From Nocardioides zhouii (GTDB lineage Bacteria > Actinomycetota > Actinomycetes > Propionibacteriales > Nocardioidaceae), in assembly GCF_004137345.1 (NCBI RefSeq), contig NZ_SDWV01000002.1, positions 124,001 through 188,000 of the forward strand: 64,000 bases of DNA, given 5' to 3'. Positions 47,308-57,338 of the stretch are shown here, one piece after another. Position 1 is the first letter of the stretch; each line of letters begins with the position of its first letter. Below the pieces are notes generated by a model, which saw nothing but the letters and a program-made list of their open reading frames with translations, was not told where the DNA came from and did not search any database. The position numbers and the translations under genes are program-made.

Positions 47308-48537
47308 ATGACACCACCGCATCACAGGGGAGACCACCACATGTCGACATCCAGCCGACTCCACAGGGCGGCCACGATCGTCCCGTTGGCCGTGCTCAGT
47401 GCCGCCTGGACCGCCAGCCTCATCGGCGCGGGCGTGAACTCCGCGAGTGCCGACGTCGACGGCCCGGGCACGCTCCCGGACGGCACGGTTCTCCCCGCCT
47501 CCGCCATCGAGGCGCCCGCCAGCGTCGGCGACCCCGTCTCCCGCGCCGCCGCCCTCACCCCCGGCTCGGCCAGCAGCATCCCGCAGGCCGCGCTGTCGGC
47601 CTACCAGCGCGCCGAGGCCGTGATCAACCAGGCCGACCGCGGCTGCCGCCTCCCGTGGGAGCTCATCGCCGCCATCGGTCGTGTCGAGTCCGACCACGGT
47701 CGCTTCGGCGGCAACGTCCTCGACGACGAGGGCGTCGCCCGGCCGGGCATCTACGGCATCCCGCTCAACGGCAAGAACAACACCCAGAGCATCAGCGACA
47801 CCGACGCCGGCCAGTACGACGACGACACCCGCTGGGACCGCGCCGTCGGCCCGATGCAGTTCATCCCCTCGACCTGGTCGGTCGTGGGCGTGGACGGCGA
47901 CGCCGACGGCACCCGCAACCCGCAGGACATCGACGACGCGGCGCTCGCGACCGCCGTCTACCTCTGCTCCGGCGACGACGACCTGTCCGCGGAGAAGGGT
48001 CAGCGCGCCTCGGTCTACCGCTACAACCACTCCAACGAGTACGTCGACCTGGTCCTGTCGATCATGCAGGCCTACATGGACGGCGACTTCAGCGCGGTGC
48101 CGACCTCGACCCTCACCACCGGCGTGATCATGCCCGAGACCAGCGGCTCCGGCTCCGGCTCCGGCGGCAAGGGTGACAACGGCGGCAAGAGCGGCGGCGA
48201 CAACGGAGGAAAGGGCGGCGGCAAGGGCAGCAACACCCCGACGCCCACGCAGACTCCGTCTGCCACTCAGACGCCCAGCCCGACGCAGTCCCCCACCCCG
48301 ACTCAGACGCCGACGCAGTCGCCCACCCAGAACCCGACGACCAACCCGGTGCCGACCCAGACGCCGACGCAGACCGTCGTGCCGACGACGCTGCCGCCGC
48401 TCCCGACGGCCACGATCACGCAGACCCTCACGCTCGCCGAGGCCCTCGCGATGTGCACTGCTCAGGGCGTCATCGACCTCCCGCTCACCGGCCCCAACGA
48501 GCTGCTGGACTGCGCCAACAAGCTCCTCAACCCCTGA
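47308..48537 (+). CDS. secreted lytic transglycosylase
   Basis: 409 residues. After a signal peptide the transglycosylase domain (residues about 100-270) has the catalytic glutamate in AAIGRVESDHGRFGGN and then GPMQFIPSTW. A Gly/Lys linker and a Pro-Thr-Gln linker of about 60 residues precede a short C-terminal segment with two cysteines. It cleaves peptidoglycan glycan strands outside the cell. The ATG with GGAGGGGG seven bases upstream was chosen; an inner ATG eleven codons later also has a ribosome site. Confidence 0.87.
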   Translation: MTPPHHRGDHHMSTSSRLHRAATIVPLAVLSAAWTASLIGAGVNSASADVDGPGTLPDGTVLPASAIEAPASVGDPVSRAAALTPGSASSIPQAALSAYQRAEAVINQADRGCRLPWELIAAIGRVESDHGRFGGNVLDDEGVARPGIYGIPLNGKNNTQSISDTDAGQYDDDTRWDRAVGPMQFIPSTWSVVGVDGDADGTRNPQDIDDAALATAVYLCSGDDDLSAEKGQRASVYRYNHSNEYVDLVLSIMQAYMDGDFSAVPTSTLTTGVIMPETSGSGSGSGGKGDNGGKSGGDNGGKGGGKGSNTPTPTQTPSATQTPSPTQSPTPTQTPTQSPTQNPTTNPVPTQTPTQTVVPTTLPPLPTATITQTLTLAEALAMCTAQGVIDLPLTGPNELLDCANKLLNP

Positions 48538-48563
48538 GGGTCGCCCCGGATCGATCCGTCGTG

Positions 48564-48667
48564 AGCGGTGGCCCAGCCACAGTCCGTCTTGCCGACATGT
48601 GGCACCACAACCGCCACCCCGCGCGTCGTACGAGGGCACGCTGGCCAGCGGTGACCCAGCCACACTC
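48564..48667. repeat. 21-base imperfect direct repeat between the transglycosylase gene and hemB
   Basis: AGCGGTGGCCCAGCCACAGTC (48564-48584, written here without its last base in any longer run) and a copy at 48647-48667 differ at two positions and are 83 bases apart. The gap holds no gene. Role unknown; it may mark convergent transcription ends or a small dispersed repeat. Confidence 0.4.
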
Positions 48668-48718
48668 TCCGAGCCGAGAAGGTGGCTCCACCACCGCTCC
48701 GGCGGGGCCGGACGACGG

Positions 48719-49717
48719 TCAGCGGCGCAGCAGGCGGGCGGCCTCGGAGGCCCAGTAGGTGAGGATCACGTCCGCGCCCGCGCGGCGGATCGAGGTGAGG
48801 GTCTCCAGGATGGCGGCCTCGCGGTCGATCCAGCCGTTGGCGGCGGCGGCCTCGACCATGGAGTACTCGCCGGAGATGTTGTAGGCCGCGACCGGGATGT
48901 CGACGGCGTCGCGCACACGGCGTACGACGTCGAGGTAGGCGAGGGCCGGCTTCACCATCACGATGTCGGCGCCCTGCTCCACGTCGAGCAGCACCTCGCG
49001 TACGCCCTCGACGGCGTTGGCCGGGTCCTGCTGGTAGGTGCGGCGGTCGCCGACGAGCGAGGAGTCGACGGCCTCGCGGAACGGCCCGAAGAACGCGGAG
49101 GCGTACTTCGCGGAGTAGGCGAGGATCGAGACGTGGTGGGCTCCTGCGGCGTCCAGCGCCTGCCGCACCACGCGGACCTGGCCGTCCATCATCCCGCTGG
49201 GACCGACCATGTCGACGCCGGCCGCGGCCTGCGCGAGCGCCATCCGGGCGTACGCCTCCAGCGTCTGGTCGTTGTCGACGTCACCGTCGGGCGTCAGCAG
49301 ACCGCAGTGTCCGTGGTCGGTGAACTCGTCGAGGCACAGGTCCGACATCACGGTGAGCTGGTCGCCGACCTCGGCCACCACGTCGGTGATCGCGAGGTTG
49401 AGCACGCCGGCGGGGTCGATGCCGCCCGAGCCGGTGGCGTCCTTGGTCTCCGGGATGCCGAAGAGCATCACGCCACCCAGGCCGAGCTCGGCCGCCTCGT
49501 TGACGGCGCGCTTGAGCGAGTCGCGCGAGTGCTGCACCACGCCGGGCATCGAGGAGATCGGCCGGGGCTCGGTCGCGTTCTCCCGGATGAACACCGGGAG
49601 CACCAGCGAGCTCGGTTGCACCGACGTCTCGGCCACCATCCGGCGCAGCGCAGGAGTGCGCCGCAGCCGTCGGGGCCGGACGAGCGGCGTCTCGAGCTCG
49701 CGGTGCTCCTCGGTCAC
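48719..49717 (-). CDS. hemB: delta-aminolevulinic acid dehydratase (porphobilinogen synthase)
   Basis: 332 residues. The Schiff-base lysines are in [15 protein letters not shown] and [11 protein letters not shown]. The metal loop reads [14 protein letters not shown], with two cysteines where zinc-type enzymes have three. It condenses two 5-aminolevulinates to porphobilinogen. The GTG start overlaps the hemD stop by four bases; last gene of rex-hemA-hemC-hemD-hemB. Confidence 0.95.
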   Translation of the reverse strand: MTEEHRELETPLVRPRRLRRTPALRRMVAETSVQPSSLVLPVFIRENATEPRPISSMPGVVQHSRDSLKRAVNEAAELGLGGVMLFGIPETKDATGSGGIDPAGVLNLAITDVVAEVGDQLTVMSDLCLDEFTDHGHCGLLTPDGDVDNDQTLEAYARMALAQAAAGVDMVGPSGMMDGQVRVVRQALDAAGAHHVSILAYSAKYASAFFGPFREAVDSSLVGDRRTYQQDPANAVEGVREVLLDVEQGADIVMVKPALAYLDVVRRVRDAVDIPVAAYNISGEYSMVEAAAANGWIDREAAILETLTSIRRAGADVILTYWASEAARLLRR

Positions 49718-51369
49718 TTGGCGCGTGCCTTCCGGCGACCCGACGCCGTGCGCTCGCTCGGCCGGGTGACGGGCTCGCCGTTCTCCAGCATCGCCAGGCG
49801 GCGGGCGGAGCCGAAGTCGGCGAGGGCGTCGACCAGGACCTCCACGTCGGGCGTCGGCGAGAGCACGTCGACCCGCAGGCCGTGCTCCTCCGCCGTCTTC
49901 GCGGTGGCCGGGCCGATCACGGCGATGATCGTCGATGGGTGCGGCTTGCCGGCGATGCCGACCAGGTTGCGCACCGTCGAGGACGACGTGAAGACGACCG
50001 CGTCGAACTTGCCGGTCTTGATCGCGTCGCGAACCGGAGCCGGTGGCGGCGTGGCCCGCACCGTGCGGTAGGCCGTGACGTCGTCGCACTCCCAGCCGAG
50101 GTCGATCAGGCCGGCGACCAGGTTCTCGGTCGCGATGTCGGCGCGCGGCAGGAAGACCCGGTTGATCGGGTCGAGCACGTCGTCGTACGGCGGCCAGTCC
50201 TCGAGCAGGCCGGCGGCGGACTGCTCACCGGACGGGACGAGGTCGGCACGCAGGCCCCAGTCGGCGATGGCCTGGGCCGTCTTGTCGCCGACAGCGGCGA
50301 TCTTGAGGCCGGAGAAGGCGCGGGCGTCGAGGCCGTAGTCCTCGAACTTCTCGCGTACGGCCTTGACCGCGTTGACCGAGGTGAACGCGATCCACTCGTA
50401 GCGGCCCTCGACGAGACCGCGGACGGCCTTGTCCATCTGGAGCGGGTTGCGGGGCGGCTCGACCGAGATGGTCGGCACCTCCTCGGGCACCGCGCCGTAG
50501 TCGCGCAGCCGGCGCGACAGCGAACCGGCCTGCTCCTTGGTGCGGGGCACCAGCGCGCGCCAGCCGAAGAGCGGCTTGGTCTCGAACCACGACAGGGTCT
50601 CGCGCAGGTCGACGACGTCGCCGATCACGGTGATCGCCGGCGGCGCGATGCGCGCGGAGCGTACGTCGGCGGCGATGTGCTCGAGCGTGGAGATGAGGGT
50701 CTGCTGCTCCGTCGTGGTGCCGACGCGGGTCATCGCGACGGGCGTCTGCGGCGAGCGGCCGGCCTCGATCAGGGCCTCGGCGGTCTGGGCGATGGTGCCT
50801 ACGCCGGAGAGGAGGACGAGCGTGCGGTCGTCGCCGTACACCGACCAGTCGATCTTCTCGCCGCAGGTGACGACGGCCATCTCCTTATGGCGCTTGGTGG
50901 TCAGCGGGATGCCGGCGTAGGCCGGGACCGCGCTCACCGAGGAGACGCCCGGGACGACCTCGAAGCCGACGCCCGCCTTGACGCAGGCCTGCGCCTCCTC
51001 GGGGCCGGAGGCATAGAGGAAGGGGTCGCCCGTCATCAGGCGGACCACGCGCTGTTTCTTGCCGTGGCGTACGACGACCTTGGCGCGGGCGGCGTGCGTG
51101 AGCGGCTGGCCGTCCTCGCCGAAGCCGCCGTCGACGATCTCCGGGCCGTCCCACTGGCCGTCCGCGCCCTCGGCGAGGCCGAGGACCGAGCGGACCAGGT
51201 CGAGGTGGTCGGGGGCCTCGGTGACGATGACCTCGGCGCTCTGCAGGAGCTCCACGGCACGCACGGTCAGCAGACCCGGGTCACCGGGTCCACTGCCGAC
51301 GAACGACACCCAGCCCTGGGTCGCACCCTTGTCGTGGCTGTTGGCCTGCGGGGTCTGTACTCGCGTCAT
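49714..51369 (-). CDS. hemD: fused uroporphyrinogen-III C-methyltransferase / uroporphyrinogen-III synthase
   Basis: 551 residues. The N-terminal 250 residues are the CobA/SUMT type ([32 protein letters not shown]); the rest is HemD, with [14 protein letters not shown] and [13 protein letters not shown]. The fusion is common in actinobacteria and combines closing the tetrapyrrole ring with SAM-dependent methylation leading to siroheme or cobalamin. ATG overlaps the hemC stop by four bases. Confidence 0.93.
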   Translation of the reverse strand: MTRVQTPQANSHDKGATQGWVSFVGSGPGDPGLLTVRAVELLQSAEVIVTEAPDHLDLVRSVLGLAEGADGQWDGPEIVDGGFGEDGQPLTHAARAKVVVRHGKKQRVVRLMTGDPFLYASGPEEAQACVKAGVGFEVVPGVSSVSAVPAYAGIPLTTKRHKEMAVVTCGEKIDWSVYGDDRTLVLLSGVGTIAQTAEALIEAGRSPQTPVAMTRVGTTTEQQTLISTLEHIAADVRSARIAPPAITVIGDVVDLRETLSWFETKPLFGWRALVPRTKEQAGSLSRRLRDYGAVPEEVPTISVEPPRNPLQMDKAVRGLVEGRYEWIAFTSVNAVKAVREKFEDYGLDARAFSGLKIAAVGDKTAQAIADWGLRADLVPSGEQSAAGLLEDWPPYDDVLDPINRVFLPRADIATENLVAGLIDLGWECDDVTAYRTVRATPPPAPVRDAIKTGKFDAVVFTSSSTVRNLVGIAGKPHPSTIIAVIGPATAKTAEEHGLRVDVLSPTPDVEVLVDALADFGSARRLAMLENGEPVTRPSERTASGRRKARAK

Positions 51370-52310
51370 GCGTGCTGGTTCCTCACTGGTGGTGCGTGCA
51401 TCAGGTCTGCTGCTCCGTCGTCGAGCATGTCGCTCGCGAGTCGTCTGCCGAGCTGTTCGGCCTCGGTGACCGGGCCGGTGGCGCTCATCCGTACGGACAG
51501 GCCACCGTCCTCGGAGAGGGCCACGGCGCGTAGCCACAGCTCCTCCCCGTCCTCGCCCTCGACCACCTCTGCCAGAGCACCCACCGGGGCGGAGCAACCG
51601 GCCTCGAGGGTGGTGAGCACCGCGCGTTCCGCGGTGACCGCGGCACGGGTGGAGGCGTCGTCGAGCTGGGCCAGGGCGGCCACGAGGTCGGTGTCGCCGG
51701 AGCGGCACTCGACGGCGAGGGCACCCTGCCCGGGGGCGGGAAGCATCTGGAGGGGGTCGAGCACCTCGGTGATCTCGTCGAGGCGGCCGAGGCGGGCCAG
51801 GCCGGCCCGGGCGAGAACGACCGCGTCGACCTCGCCGTCGCGGACCTTGCGGATCCGGGTGTCGACGTTGCCGCGGATGCCTTCGATGGCGAGGCCGAGG
51901 CCGAGCGCCTCGAGCTGGCTCACCCGGCGCGGGGAGCCGGTGCCGAGACGGCTGCCGACCGGCAGCTCGCCGAGCGTCAGGCCGTCACGGGCGACGACGG
52001 CGTCGCGGGGGTCCTCGCGCAGCGGGATCGCGGCCAGCGCGATGCCGTCGGCGGGTGTCGTGGGGAGGTCCTTGAGCGAGTGGACGGCGACGTCGACCTC
52101 ACCGGCGAGGAGGGCGTCGCGCAGGGCGCTGACGAAGACTCCGGTGCCGCCGATGGTCGCGAGCGGGGCGGCGCTGCGGTCGCCCTCGGTCGAGACCGTG
52201 ACCAGCTCGACCTCGCGGCCGAGGCGCTCGCGGATGAGGTCGGCGACAAGGCCGGACTGGGTGGTGGCCAGTGCGGACGCGCGCGTGCCGAGGCGGAGTG
52301 CGACTGTCAT
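51366..52310 (-). CDS. hemC: porphobilinogen deaminase (hydroxymethylbilane synthase)
   Basis: 314 residues. [14 protein letters not shown] at the start and the cofactor-binding cysteine in [14 protein letters not shown] are diagnostic; VHSLKDLPT and [11 protein letters not shown] are also conserved. It assembles four porphobilinogens on a dipyrromethane cofactor. The ATG overlaps the hemA stop by four bases. Confidence 0.95.
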   Translation of the reverse strand: MTVALRLGTRASALATTQSGLVADLIRERLGREVELVTVSTEGDRSAAPLATIGGTGVFVSALRDALLAGEVDVAVHSLKDLPTTPADGIALAAIPLREDPRDAVVARDGLTLGELPVGSRLGTGSPRRVSQLEALGLGLAIEGIRGNVDTRIRKVRDGEVDAVVLARAGLARLGRLDEITEVLDPLQMLPAPGQGALAVECRSGDTDLVAALAQLDDASTRAAVTAERAVLTTLEAGCSAPVGALAEVVEGEDGEELWLRAVALSEDGGLSVRMSATGPVTEAEQLGRRLASDMLDDGAADLMHAPPVRNQHA

Positions 52311-53596
52311 GGCTGCTTGCCCTCCGCCCGGGAGATGGCGTCCACGGCTTCGGGGTCGAGGCGGAACAGTTCGGCCAGCGCGGCCGTGTAGGAGACGGCC
52401 GGCTCGGCGTCGGCGAGCTCCTTGACCCGGACCGTCGGCTCGTGGAGCAGCTTGTCGGCGACGCGACGCACGGTCTGGAGCACCTCGGCGCGGGTGGCCT
52501 CGTCGAGGGCGGGGAGGCGGGTCGCGAGCCGCTCCATCTCGGCGTCGACGACGTTCGTGGCCATCGAGCGCAGCGCCACGACGGTCGGGGTGACGCTGGC
52601 CTGGCGGCGTACGGCCAGGAAGGCGGCGATCTCCTGCGCGACGATCGTGCGTACGTCCTCGACGCCGGCCGTGGCCTCGAGGCCGCGCAGCTCGTCGGCG
52701 AGGCCGGCCAGGCTGATCAGGTCGACGCCGGGCAGGTCGGCCACGGACGGGTCGACGTCGTGGGGCAATGCGAGGTCGATGACGGACAGCGGGCGCTGGT
52801 CGCCGGCACGGGCCGTGACCACGTCGCCGAGCCGGACGAGCGGCTCGGGGGCACCGGTGCACGACACGACGAGGTCGGCCCGGGGCAGCTCGTCGGCGAG
52901 CGCCGACAGCGGGGCAGACGAGGCGCCGTACTCCGCGGCGAGCCGGTCGGCGCTGGCGGACGTGCGGTTGAGCACGGTGATGCTGGCAGCACCGCCGCGG
53001 GAGAGGTGGGCGGCGGCGAGGGACGCCATCGCACCCGCGCCGATCACGAGGGCGCGGGCACCCGCGACGGGCACCGAGCTGCGCTCGAGCGCGGCGCTGA
53101 CGAGCGACGGGGCGGCCCGGTCGATGTCGGTCTCGGCGTGGGCGCGCTTGCCGACACGCAGGGCCTGCTGGAAGAGCGTGTTGAGTGCCGGGCCGACCGT
53201 GCCGTGCTCCTGGCCGACGCGCAGGGCGTCCCGGGTCTGGCCGAGGATCTGGCCCTCGCCGACGACCATCGAGTCGAGGCCGGCGGCAACCTGGAAGAGG
53301 TGCGAGACCGCGCCCTCGTCGTAGTGGACGTAGAGGTGCGGCAGCAGCGCCTCGGCCGACTGCTCGGCCCGCGCGACGAGGAGTCCGGACAGGTCCTCGA
53401 CGCTGCCGTGGAAGCGGTCGACCTCGGCGTAGACCTCGAGCCGGTTGCAGGTGACGATCGCGGTGGCCTCGGTGACGTGCTCGCCGGCGACGACGTCAGC
53501 GATCAGCTTCGCGGTCGCGTCGGCGTCGAGGACGAGTCGCTCGAGCAGCTCGACCGGTGCGGACTTGTGGGAGATCCCCACGACGAGGACGCTCAT
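52307..53596 (-). CDS. hemA: glutamyl-tRNA reductase
   Basis: 429 residues. The catalytic cysteine lies in [16 protein letters not shown] near residue 50; [22 protein letters not shown] and a Rossmann domain ([15 protein letters not shown]) follow, then the C-terminal dimer helix. It reduces glutamyl-tRNA to glutamate-1-semialdehyde, the first committed step of heme synthesis by the C5 route. The ATG overlaps the rex stop by four bases, so HemA levels should follow Rex-controlled transcription. Confidence 0.95.
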   Translation of the reverse strand: MSVLVVGISHKSAPVELLERLVLDADATAKLIADVVAGEHVTEATAIVTCNRLEVYAEVDRFHGSVEDLSGLLVARAEQSAEALLPHLYVHYDEGAVSHLFQVAAGLDSMVVGEGQILGQTRDALRVGQEHGTVGPALNTLFQQALRVGKRAHAETDIDRAAPSLVSAALERSSVPVAGARALVIGAGAMASLAAAHLSRGGAASITVLNRTSASADRLAAEYGASSAPLSALADELPRADLVVSCTGAPEPLVRLGDVVTARAGDQRPLSVIDLALPHDVDPSVADLPGVDLISLAGLADELRGLEATAGVEDVRTIVAQEIAAFLAVRRQASVTPTVVALRSMATNVVDAEMERLATRLPALDEATRAEVLQTVRRVADKLLHEPTVRVKELADAEPAVSYTAALAELFRLDPEAVDAISRAEGKQP

Positions 53597-54267
53597 GACG
53601 CGTCCTCCGATCCGGGCGCGACCGCCTTGCGCTGCTCGTGGTAGGCGAGGATCTGCAGCTCGATCGACAGGTCGACCTTGCGTACGCCGACGCCTTCGGG
53701 CACCGCGAGGACGCTCGGCGCGAAGTTGAGGATGCTGGTGATGCCCGCGGCCACCATCCGGTCGGCGACGGCCTGGGCAGCGACGGCGGGCGTGGCGATG
53801 ACGCCGATGGACACGTCGTTGTCGCTGACGATCGACTCGAGGTCCTCGAAGGAGCGCACGTCGAGCCCGGCGACGACCTCGTCGTGGCGGGTCGGGTCGG
53901 CGTCGAGCAGCGCGACGACGCGGAACCCGCGGCTGCGGAACCCGGAGTAGTTGGCGAGCGCGTGGCCGAGGTTTCCGATGCCGACGATGACCACGGGCCA
54001 GTCGTGCGTCACGCCGATCTCGCGGGCGATCTGGTAGCGGAGGTACTCCACGTCGTAGCCGACACCGCGGGTGCCGTAGCTGCCGAGGTAGGAGAGGTCC
54101 TTGCGCAGCTTGGCGCTGTTGACGCCTGCCGTGGCCGCGAGCTCCTCGCTGGAGCAGGTGGTGGTGCCGTCCTCGGCAAGGCCGATGAGGGCACGCAGGT
54201 ACACGGGAAGCCGAGCGACGGTTGCCTCGGGAATGTCCCGGGCAGAGTCGGGGGTCCGTGCGGTCAC
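53593..54267 (-). CDS. rex: redox-sensing transcriptional repressor Rex
   Basis: 224 residues. N-terminal winged helix with TCSSEELAATAGVNSAKLRKDLSYLG, then a Rossmann fold with VGIGNLGHALANY (GxGxxG) that binds NADH or NAD+. Rex leaves DNA when NADH is high, relieving repression of respiratory genes. The GTG start with GGAAAGAAG upstream was chosen; the longer frame would include the operator region. It leads the rex-hemA-hemC-hemD-hemB operon, as in Streptomyces. Confidence 0.95.
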   Translation of the reverse strand: MTARTPDSARDIPEATVARLPVYLRALIGLAEDGTTTCSSEELAATAGVNSAKLRKDLSYLGSYGTRGVGYDVEYLRYQIAREIGVTHDWPVVIVGIGNLGHALANYSGFRSRGFRVVALLDADPTRHDEVVAGLDVRSFEDLESIVSDNDVSIGVIATPAVAAQAVADRMVAAGITSILNFAPSVLAVPEGVGVRKVDLSIELQILAYHEQRKAVAPGSEDAS

Positions 54268-54309
54268 AGCTGCTTCTTTCCAGTCCCGCGAACCTCGCGT
54301 GACCCCGTC

Positions 54310-54338
54310 ACTGTAGGAGTTTGTGAACGGGAGAACAA
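54310..54338 (-). promoter_or_regulatory. rex-hem promoter with overlapping Rex operator
   Basis: TACAGT (-10, plus bases 54310-54315) and TTGTTC (-35, plus bases 54333-54338) are 17 bases apart on the minus strand. A Rex-type sequence covers bases 54321-54338: the half TTGTGAA is perfect and the other half reads AGAACAA (four of seven match). This predicts autoregulation of rex and Rex control of heme synthesis. Confidence 0.6.
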
Positions 54339-54375
54339 AACGAGAGAACGGGCGGCTAGCACATGTGAGATGACC

Positions 54376-54398
54376 CACCCGTGGCGGGTGTCGACACC
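54376..54398. repeat. overlapping inverted repeats in the rex/glutaredoxin gap
   Basis: CACCCG/CGGGTG with a three-base loop (54376-54390) overlaps the perfect 12-base palindrome GGTGTCGACACC (54387-54398). The gap from 54268 to 54531 otherwise holds only the rex promoter. The hairpin could end the glutaredoxin-side transcript; the palindrome may be an operator. Confidence 0.35.
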
Positions 54399-54531
54399 GC
54401 CCTCTTCGTGTGGTGACCGCCGCGCTTTTCGGGCGGGCCAACGGACCGAACGCACCCGGCCCCCGACCGCATACGCCTGCCTGCGGCCGCCGCGGGATCG
54501 TTGGGTCCGTCGGTCGGCTCGGTCTGGGGGA

Positions 54532-54783
54532 CTACTCGACCACCGGAGCGAGGGCGGCGCGGAGGCGGGCCTCGTCGACCCGCCAGAAGTCGTGCTGCCG
54601 GCCGTCGACGAAGGTCACCGGGACCTCGTCGCCGAAGCGGTCCGCGAGGTCACCGTCGGCATCGACGTCGACCTCGTCGTACGACTCCCCCAGGTCTGCG
54701 CAGACCCGCGCCACGATCTCGCGCGCGGCCTCGCACAGGTGGCACCCGGCGCGGGAGTAGAGGGTGACGCGCGCTGCGCTCAT
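54532..54783 (-). CDS. glutaredoxin-like protein
   Basis: 83 residues with the active-site-like CHLC in TLYSRAGCHLCEAA, then DVDADGDLADRFGDEVPVTFVDG, matching the small DUF836/glutaredoxin-like group. Probably a cytoplasmic thiol-redox protein; no partner is shown. The ATG overlaps the stop of a 22-codon mini-ORF that spans repeat copy 2. Confidence 0.85.
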   Translation of the reverse strand: MSAARVTLYSRAGCHLCEAAREIVARVCADLGESYDEVDVDADGDLADRFGDEVPVTFVDGRQHDFWRVDEARLRAALAPVVE

Positions 54784-54785
54784 CC

Positions 54786-54846
54786 GGGGTCCCCGCGGCG
54801 TTGTTCGGGGGAGCGAAGCGGAGGAGAAGAACGGCGTGGGGTGGTC
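54786..54846. repeat. short interspersed GC-rich repeat, copy 2 (between acyl-CoA ligase and glutaredoxin genes)
   Basis: About 61 bases starting GGGGTCCCCGCGGCGTTGTT and ending GTGGGGTGGTC. It matches copy 1 at 11359-11422. On the minus strand an ATG overlapping the ligase stop opens a 22-codon frame through the repeat whose TGA overlaps the glutaredoxin ATG. The encoded peptide is not shared with copy 1 because of two 2-base gaps. Confidence 0.6.
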
Positions 54847-54847
54847 A

Positions 54848-56395
54848 TCACAGGAGACCTTCGTCGATCCGGCGCCGCTCGATCCCGCGCAGGCGTCCCT
54901 TCTGGACCTTGCCGGTGACGGTGAGCGGGAGGGTGTCGACGACCTCGATGCGCGTCGGCTGCTTGAACCGGGCCAGCCGCACGATCGTGTGCGCCCGTAC
55001 GGCCTCCTCGAGGTGCGTCATCGGGCGGGACGCGACGACGTACGCCACCACCGCCTCGCCGGTCTCGGGGTCGGGGACGCCGATGACCGCGGCCTCGGAG
55101 ACGCCGTCGACCTCGCGGATGACGTCCTCGACCTCGGTCGGGTAGACGTTGAAGCCGCTGACGATGACGAGCTCCTTGACCCGGTCGACCAGGAAGAGGT
55201 CGCCGCTCGGGTCGAGGAAGCCGACGTCACCGGTGCCGTACCAGCCGTCGGCGTCCGGGCCGTCGGACGCGTCGGGCCAGTAGCCGCTGAAGAGGTTGGC
55301 GCCGCGCACCTGGATCTCGCCCGGGTCCTCGCCGCTGACCGGGCGCCGGGTCTCGTCGACGAGCCGCAGCTCGATGCCGGGCAGCGCTGCACCGACCGAG
55401 CCGGCCTGGTTGGTCCGGCTGCAGAGTGTGCTCGTGACGGCCGGCGAGGCCTCGGTCAGGCCGTAACCCTGGTGCACCGGGATGCCGGTGATCGAGGTGA
55501 ACTGCTCGATCACCTCCGGCTCGAGCGGCGCCGATCCGGACAGCACGAGGCGCACCGGGCCGAGGCGCTCGCGCAGGTGCTCGTCGGGCAGCCAGTGGGT
55601 GAAGACGGGTGGGGCGATCGGGACGACGCTGCACGCCTCGTCGTCGATCAGGTCCAGCACCGCCTGCGGCTCGAACTGCTCGACCAGCAGCAGCCGCGCG
55701 CGGTGCCGCAGCACCCCGCCGAGGACGGCGTTGAGCCCGTAGACGTGGAAGAGCGGCAGCACGCCGAGCACGACGTCGTCACCATGCATCATCGGCGGCT
55801 CGACGGCGGCGACCTGCTCGATGTTGGCGAGGAGCGCGCGGTGGCTGAGCATCGCGGCGCGCGGGCGACCGGACGTGCCGCTGGTGTAGAGGAGGGCGGC
55901 GAGCTTCTCCGGGTCCGGCAGCGGCGGCACGGGGCGTACGACGTCCGCGCGCAGCGCGTCGAACCCGATCTCGCCCGGCCCGGGCTCGGCTCCCGTCACG
56001 ACCACGATGGGGGCGGCGACGTCCTGCATCTCGGCCAGCGCCGCGCGGACGACGTCGAGCGCGGTCTCGTCGACGACGACGAGCCGGGTGCCGGAGTCGG
56101 CGATCATCCGAGCCACCTCGCCCGGTGCCGAGCGGGGGTTCACCGGGACGGCCACCACCTGCGCACGCAGCACGCCGAGGTAGGCCGTCACGAACTCGAT
56201 CCGGTTGCCGATCACGATCATCACCCGCTGGCCGGCGCGGATGCCGTGGGCGCCGAGCCCGGTCGCGATCCGGGCGACCTCGTCCTCCAGGCCGGCCCAG
56301 GTGAGGGTGCGACCGCCGCTCTCGACGAGGGCCTGTCGCTCGGGGACGTCGACCGCCGCCTCGGCCACGAACGTGGAGACGTCGTTGCGCGGCAT
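54848..56395 (-). CDS. acyl-CoA synthetase (long-chain-fatty-acid ligase type)
   Basis: 515 residues of the adenylate-forming family. The P-loop reads [16 protein letters not shown], differing from the usual TGxPKG, with [24 protein letters not shown] and the C-terminal catalytic lysine region [15 protein letters not shown] present. It activates a carboxylic acid, probably a fatty acid, with ATP and CoA. ATG start; divergent from the HAD gene with 52 bases between. Confidence 0.88.
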   Translation of the reverse strand: MPRNDVSTFVAEAAVDVPERQALVESGGRTLTWAGLEDEVARIATGLGAHGIRAGQRVMIVIGNRIEFVTAYLGVLRAQVVAVPVNPRSAPGEVARMIADSGTRLVVVDETALDVVRAALAEMQDVAAPIVVVTGAEPGPGEIGFDALRADVVRPVPPLPDPEKLAALLYTSGTSGRPRAAMLSHRALLANIEQVAAVEPPMMHGDDVVLGVLPLFHVYGLNAVLGGVLRHRARLLLVEQFEPQAVLDLIDDEACSVVPIAPPVFTHWLPDEHLRERLGPVRLVLSGSAPLEPEVIEQFTSITGIPVHQGYGLTEASPAVTSTLCSRTNQAGSVGAALPGIELRLVDETRRPVSGEDPGEIQVRGANLFSGYWPDASDGPDADGWYGTGDVGFLDPSGDLFLVDRVKELVIVSGFNVYPTEVEDVIREVDGVSEAAVIGVPDPETGEAVVAYVVASRPMTHLEEAVRAHTIVRLARFKQPTRIEVVDTLPLTVTGKVQKGRLRGIERRRIDEGLL

Positions 56396-56435
56396 GCGCC
56401 GATACTTCCACAGCCTGGCGCCCCAGAGGCACGGC

Positions 56436-56441
56436 TACGCT
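56436..56441 (+). promoter_or_regulatory. -10 box of the HAD gene, leaderless arrangement
   Basis: TACGCT ends six bases before the GTG at 56448. Confidence 0.5.
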
Positions 56442-56447
56442 GCTCCG

Positions 56448-57332
56448 GTGACCCCTCCGGAGCGACCCCGCAGGCTCAACCTGCAGCAGCGCTCGGTGCT
56501 CGCGGGCGAGGCCGCGGCAGCAGCAGCGGAGGTCGAGAGCGCGCTCACCCTGCCGAGCGACCCGAGCGCCGCGGCGTTCTTCGACGTCGACAACACGGTC
56601 ATGCAGGGCGCCAGCATCTTCCACTTCGCGCGCGGGCTGCACCGCCGCAAGTTCTTCACCACTCGCGAGATCGCCGGCGCCGCCTGGAAGCAGGCCTACT
56701 TCCGGATCGTCGGCGTCGAGGACCCGGCCCACGTGGCCGAGGCCCGCGCCTCCGCGCTCTCCTTCATCGCCGGGCACACGACCGCCGAGCTCGAGGAGCT
56801 CGGCGAGCTGATCTTCGACGAGGCGATGGCGCACCGCATCTGGCCCGGCACCCGGGCGCTCGCCCAGCTCCACCTCGACGAGGGGCAGCGGGTCTGGCTG
56901 GTGACGGCGGCCCCCATCGAGATCGCCAGCATCATCGCCCGGCGGCTCGGACTGACCGGCGCCATGGGCACCGTGGCCGAGCACGTCGACGGCGTCTACA
57001 CCGGCCAGCTGGTCGGCGACCTGCTGCACGGCCCGGCGAAGGCCGAGGCGATCAAGGCGCTGGCGGTTCGCGAGGGGCTCGACCTGGCGCGCTGCTCGGC
57101 GTACTCCGACTCCAGCAACGACCTCCCGATGCTCTCCCTGGTCGGCGACCCCTGCGCCATCAACCCGGACTCGCGACTGCGGTCGCACGCCAAGGCCCAG
57201 GGCTGGCGGATCCGGGACTACCGCACCGGTCGCAAGGCCGCCCGCGCCGGGCTGGTGGCGGCCGCCGTGGCCGGCGCGGTGTCCGGAGCAGTCGCCGCGG
57301 GCGTCAGCGTCCGGGGGCGCGACCGTTCCTGA
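56448..57332 (+). CDS. HAD-IB family phosphatase (SerB-like)
   Basis: 294 residues. Motif I is [10 protein letters not shown] (DxDxT), motif II lies in [10 protein letters not shown], and motif IV is [13 protein letters not shown]-terminal hydrophobic Ala/Val/Gly stretch (residues about 265-285) may be a membrane tail. In mycobacteria the homolog at this position is annotated as SerB1-like, but phosphoserine specificity is not proven. GTG start supported by the -10 spacing. Confidence 0.85.
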   Translation: MTPPERPRRLNLQQRSVLAGEAAAAAAEVESALTLPSDPSAAAFFDVDNTVMQGASIFHFARGLHRRKFFTTREIAGAAWKQAYFRIVGVEDPAHVAEARASALSFIAGHTTAELEELGELIFDEAMAHRIWPGTRALAQLHLDEGQRVWLVTAAPIEIASIIARRLGLTGAMGTVAEHVDGVYTGQLVGDLLHGPAKAEAIKALAVREGLDLARCSAYSDSSNDLPMLSLVGDPCAINPDSRLRSHAKAQGWRIRDYRTGRKAARAGLVAAAVAGAVSGAVAAGVSVRGRDRS

Positions 57333-57338
57333 CCTTGT

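Noticed and set aside
48240..48400. Tandem repeats in the transglycosylase gene
   Set aside because: These encode a Pro-Thr-Gln linker; low complexity comes from the amino-acid composition and there is no sign of a satellite or CRISPR array.
54268..54531. Possible small gene in the gap between rex and glutaredoxin
   Set aside because: No frame with a plausible start, length or codon pattern is seen; the gap is explained by the rex promoter, operator and inverted repeats.
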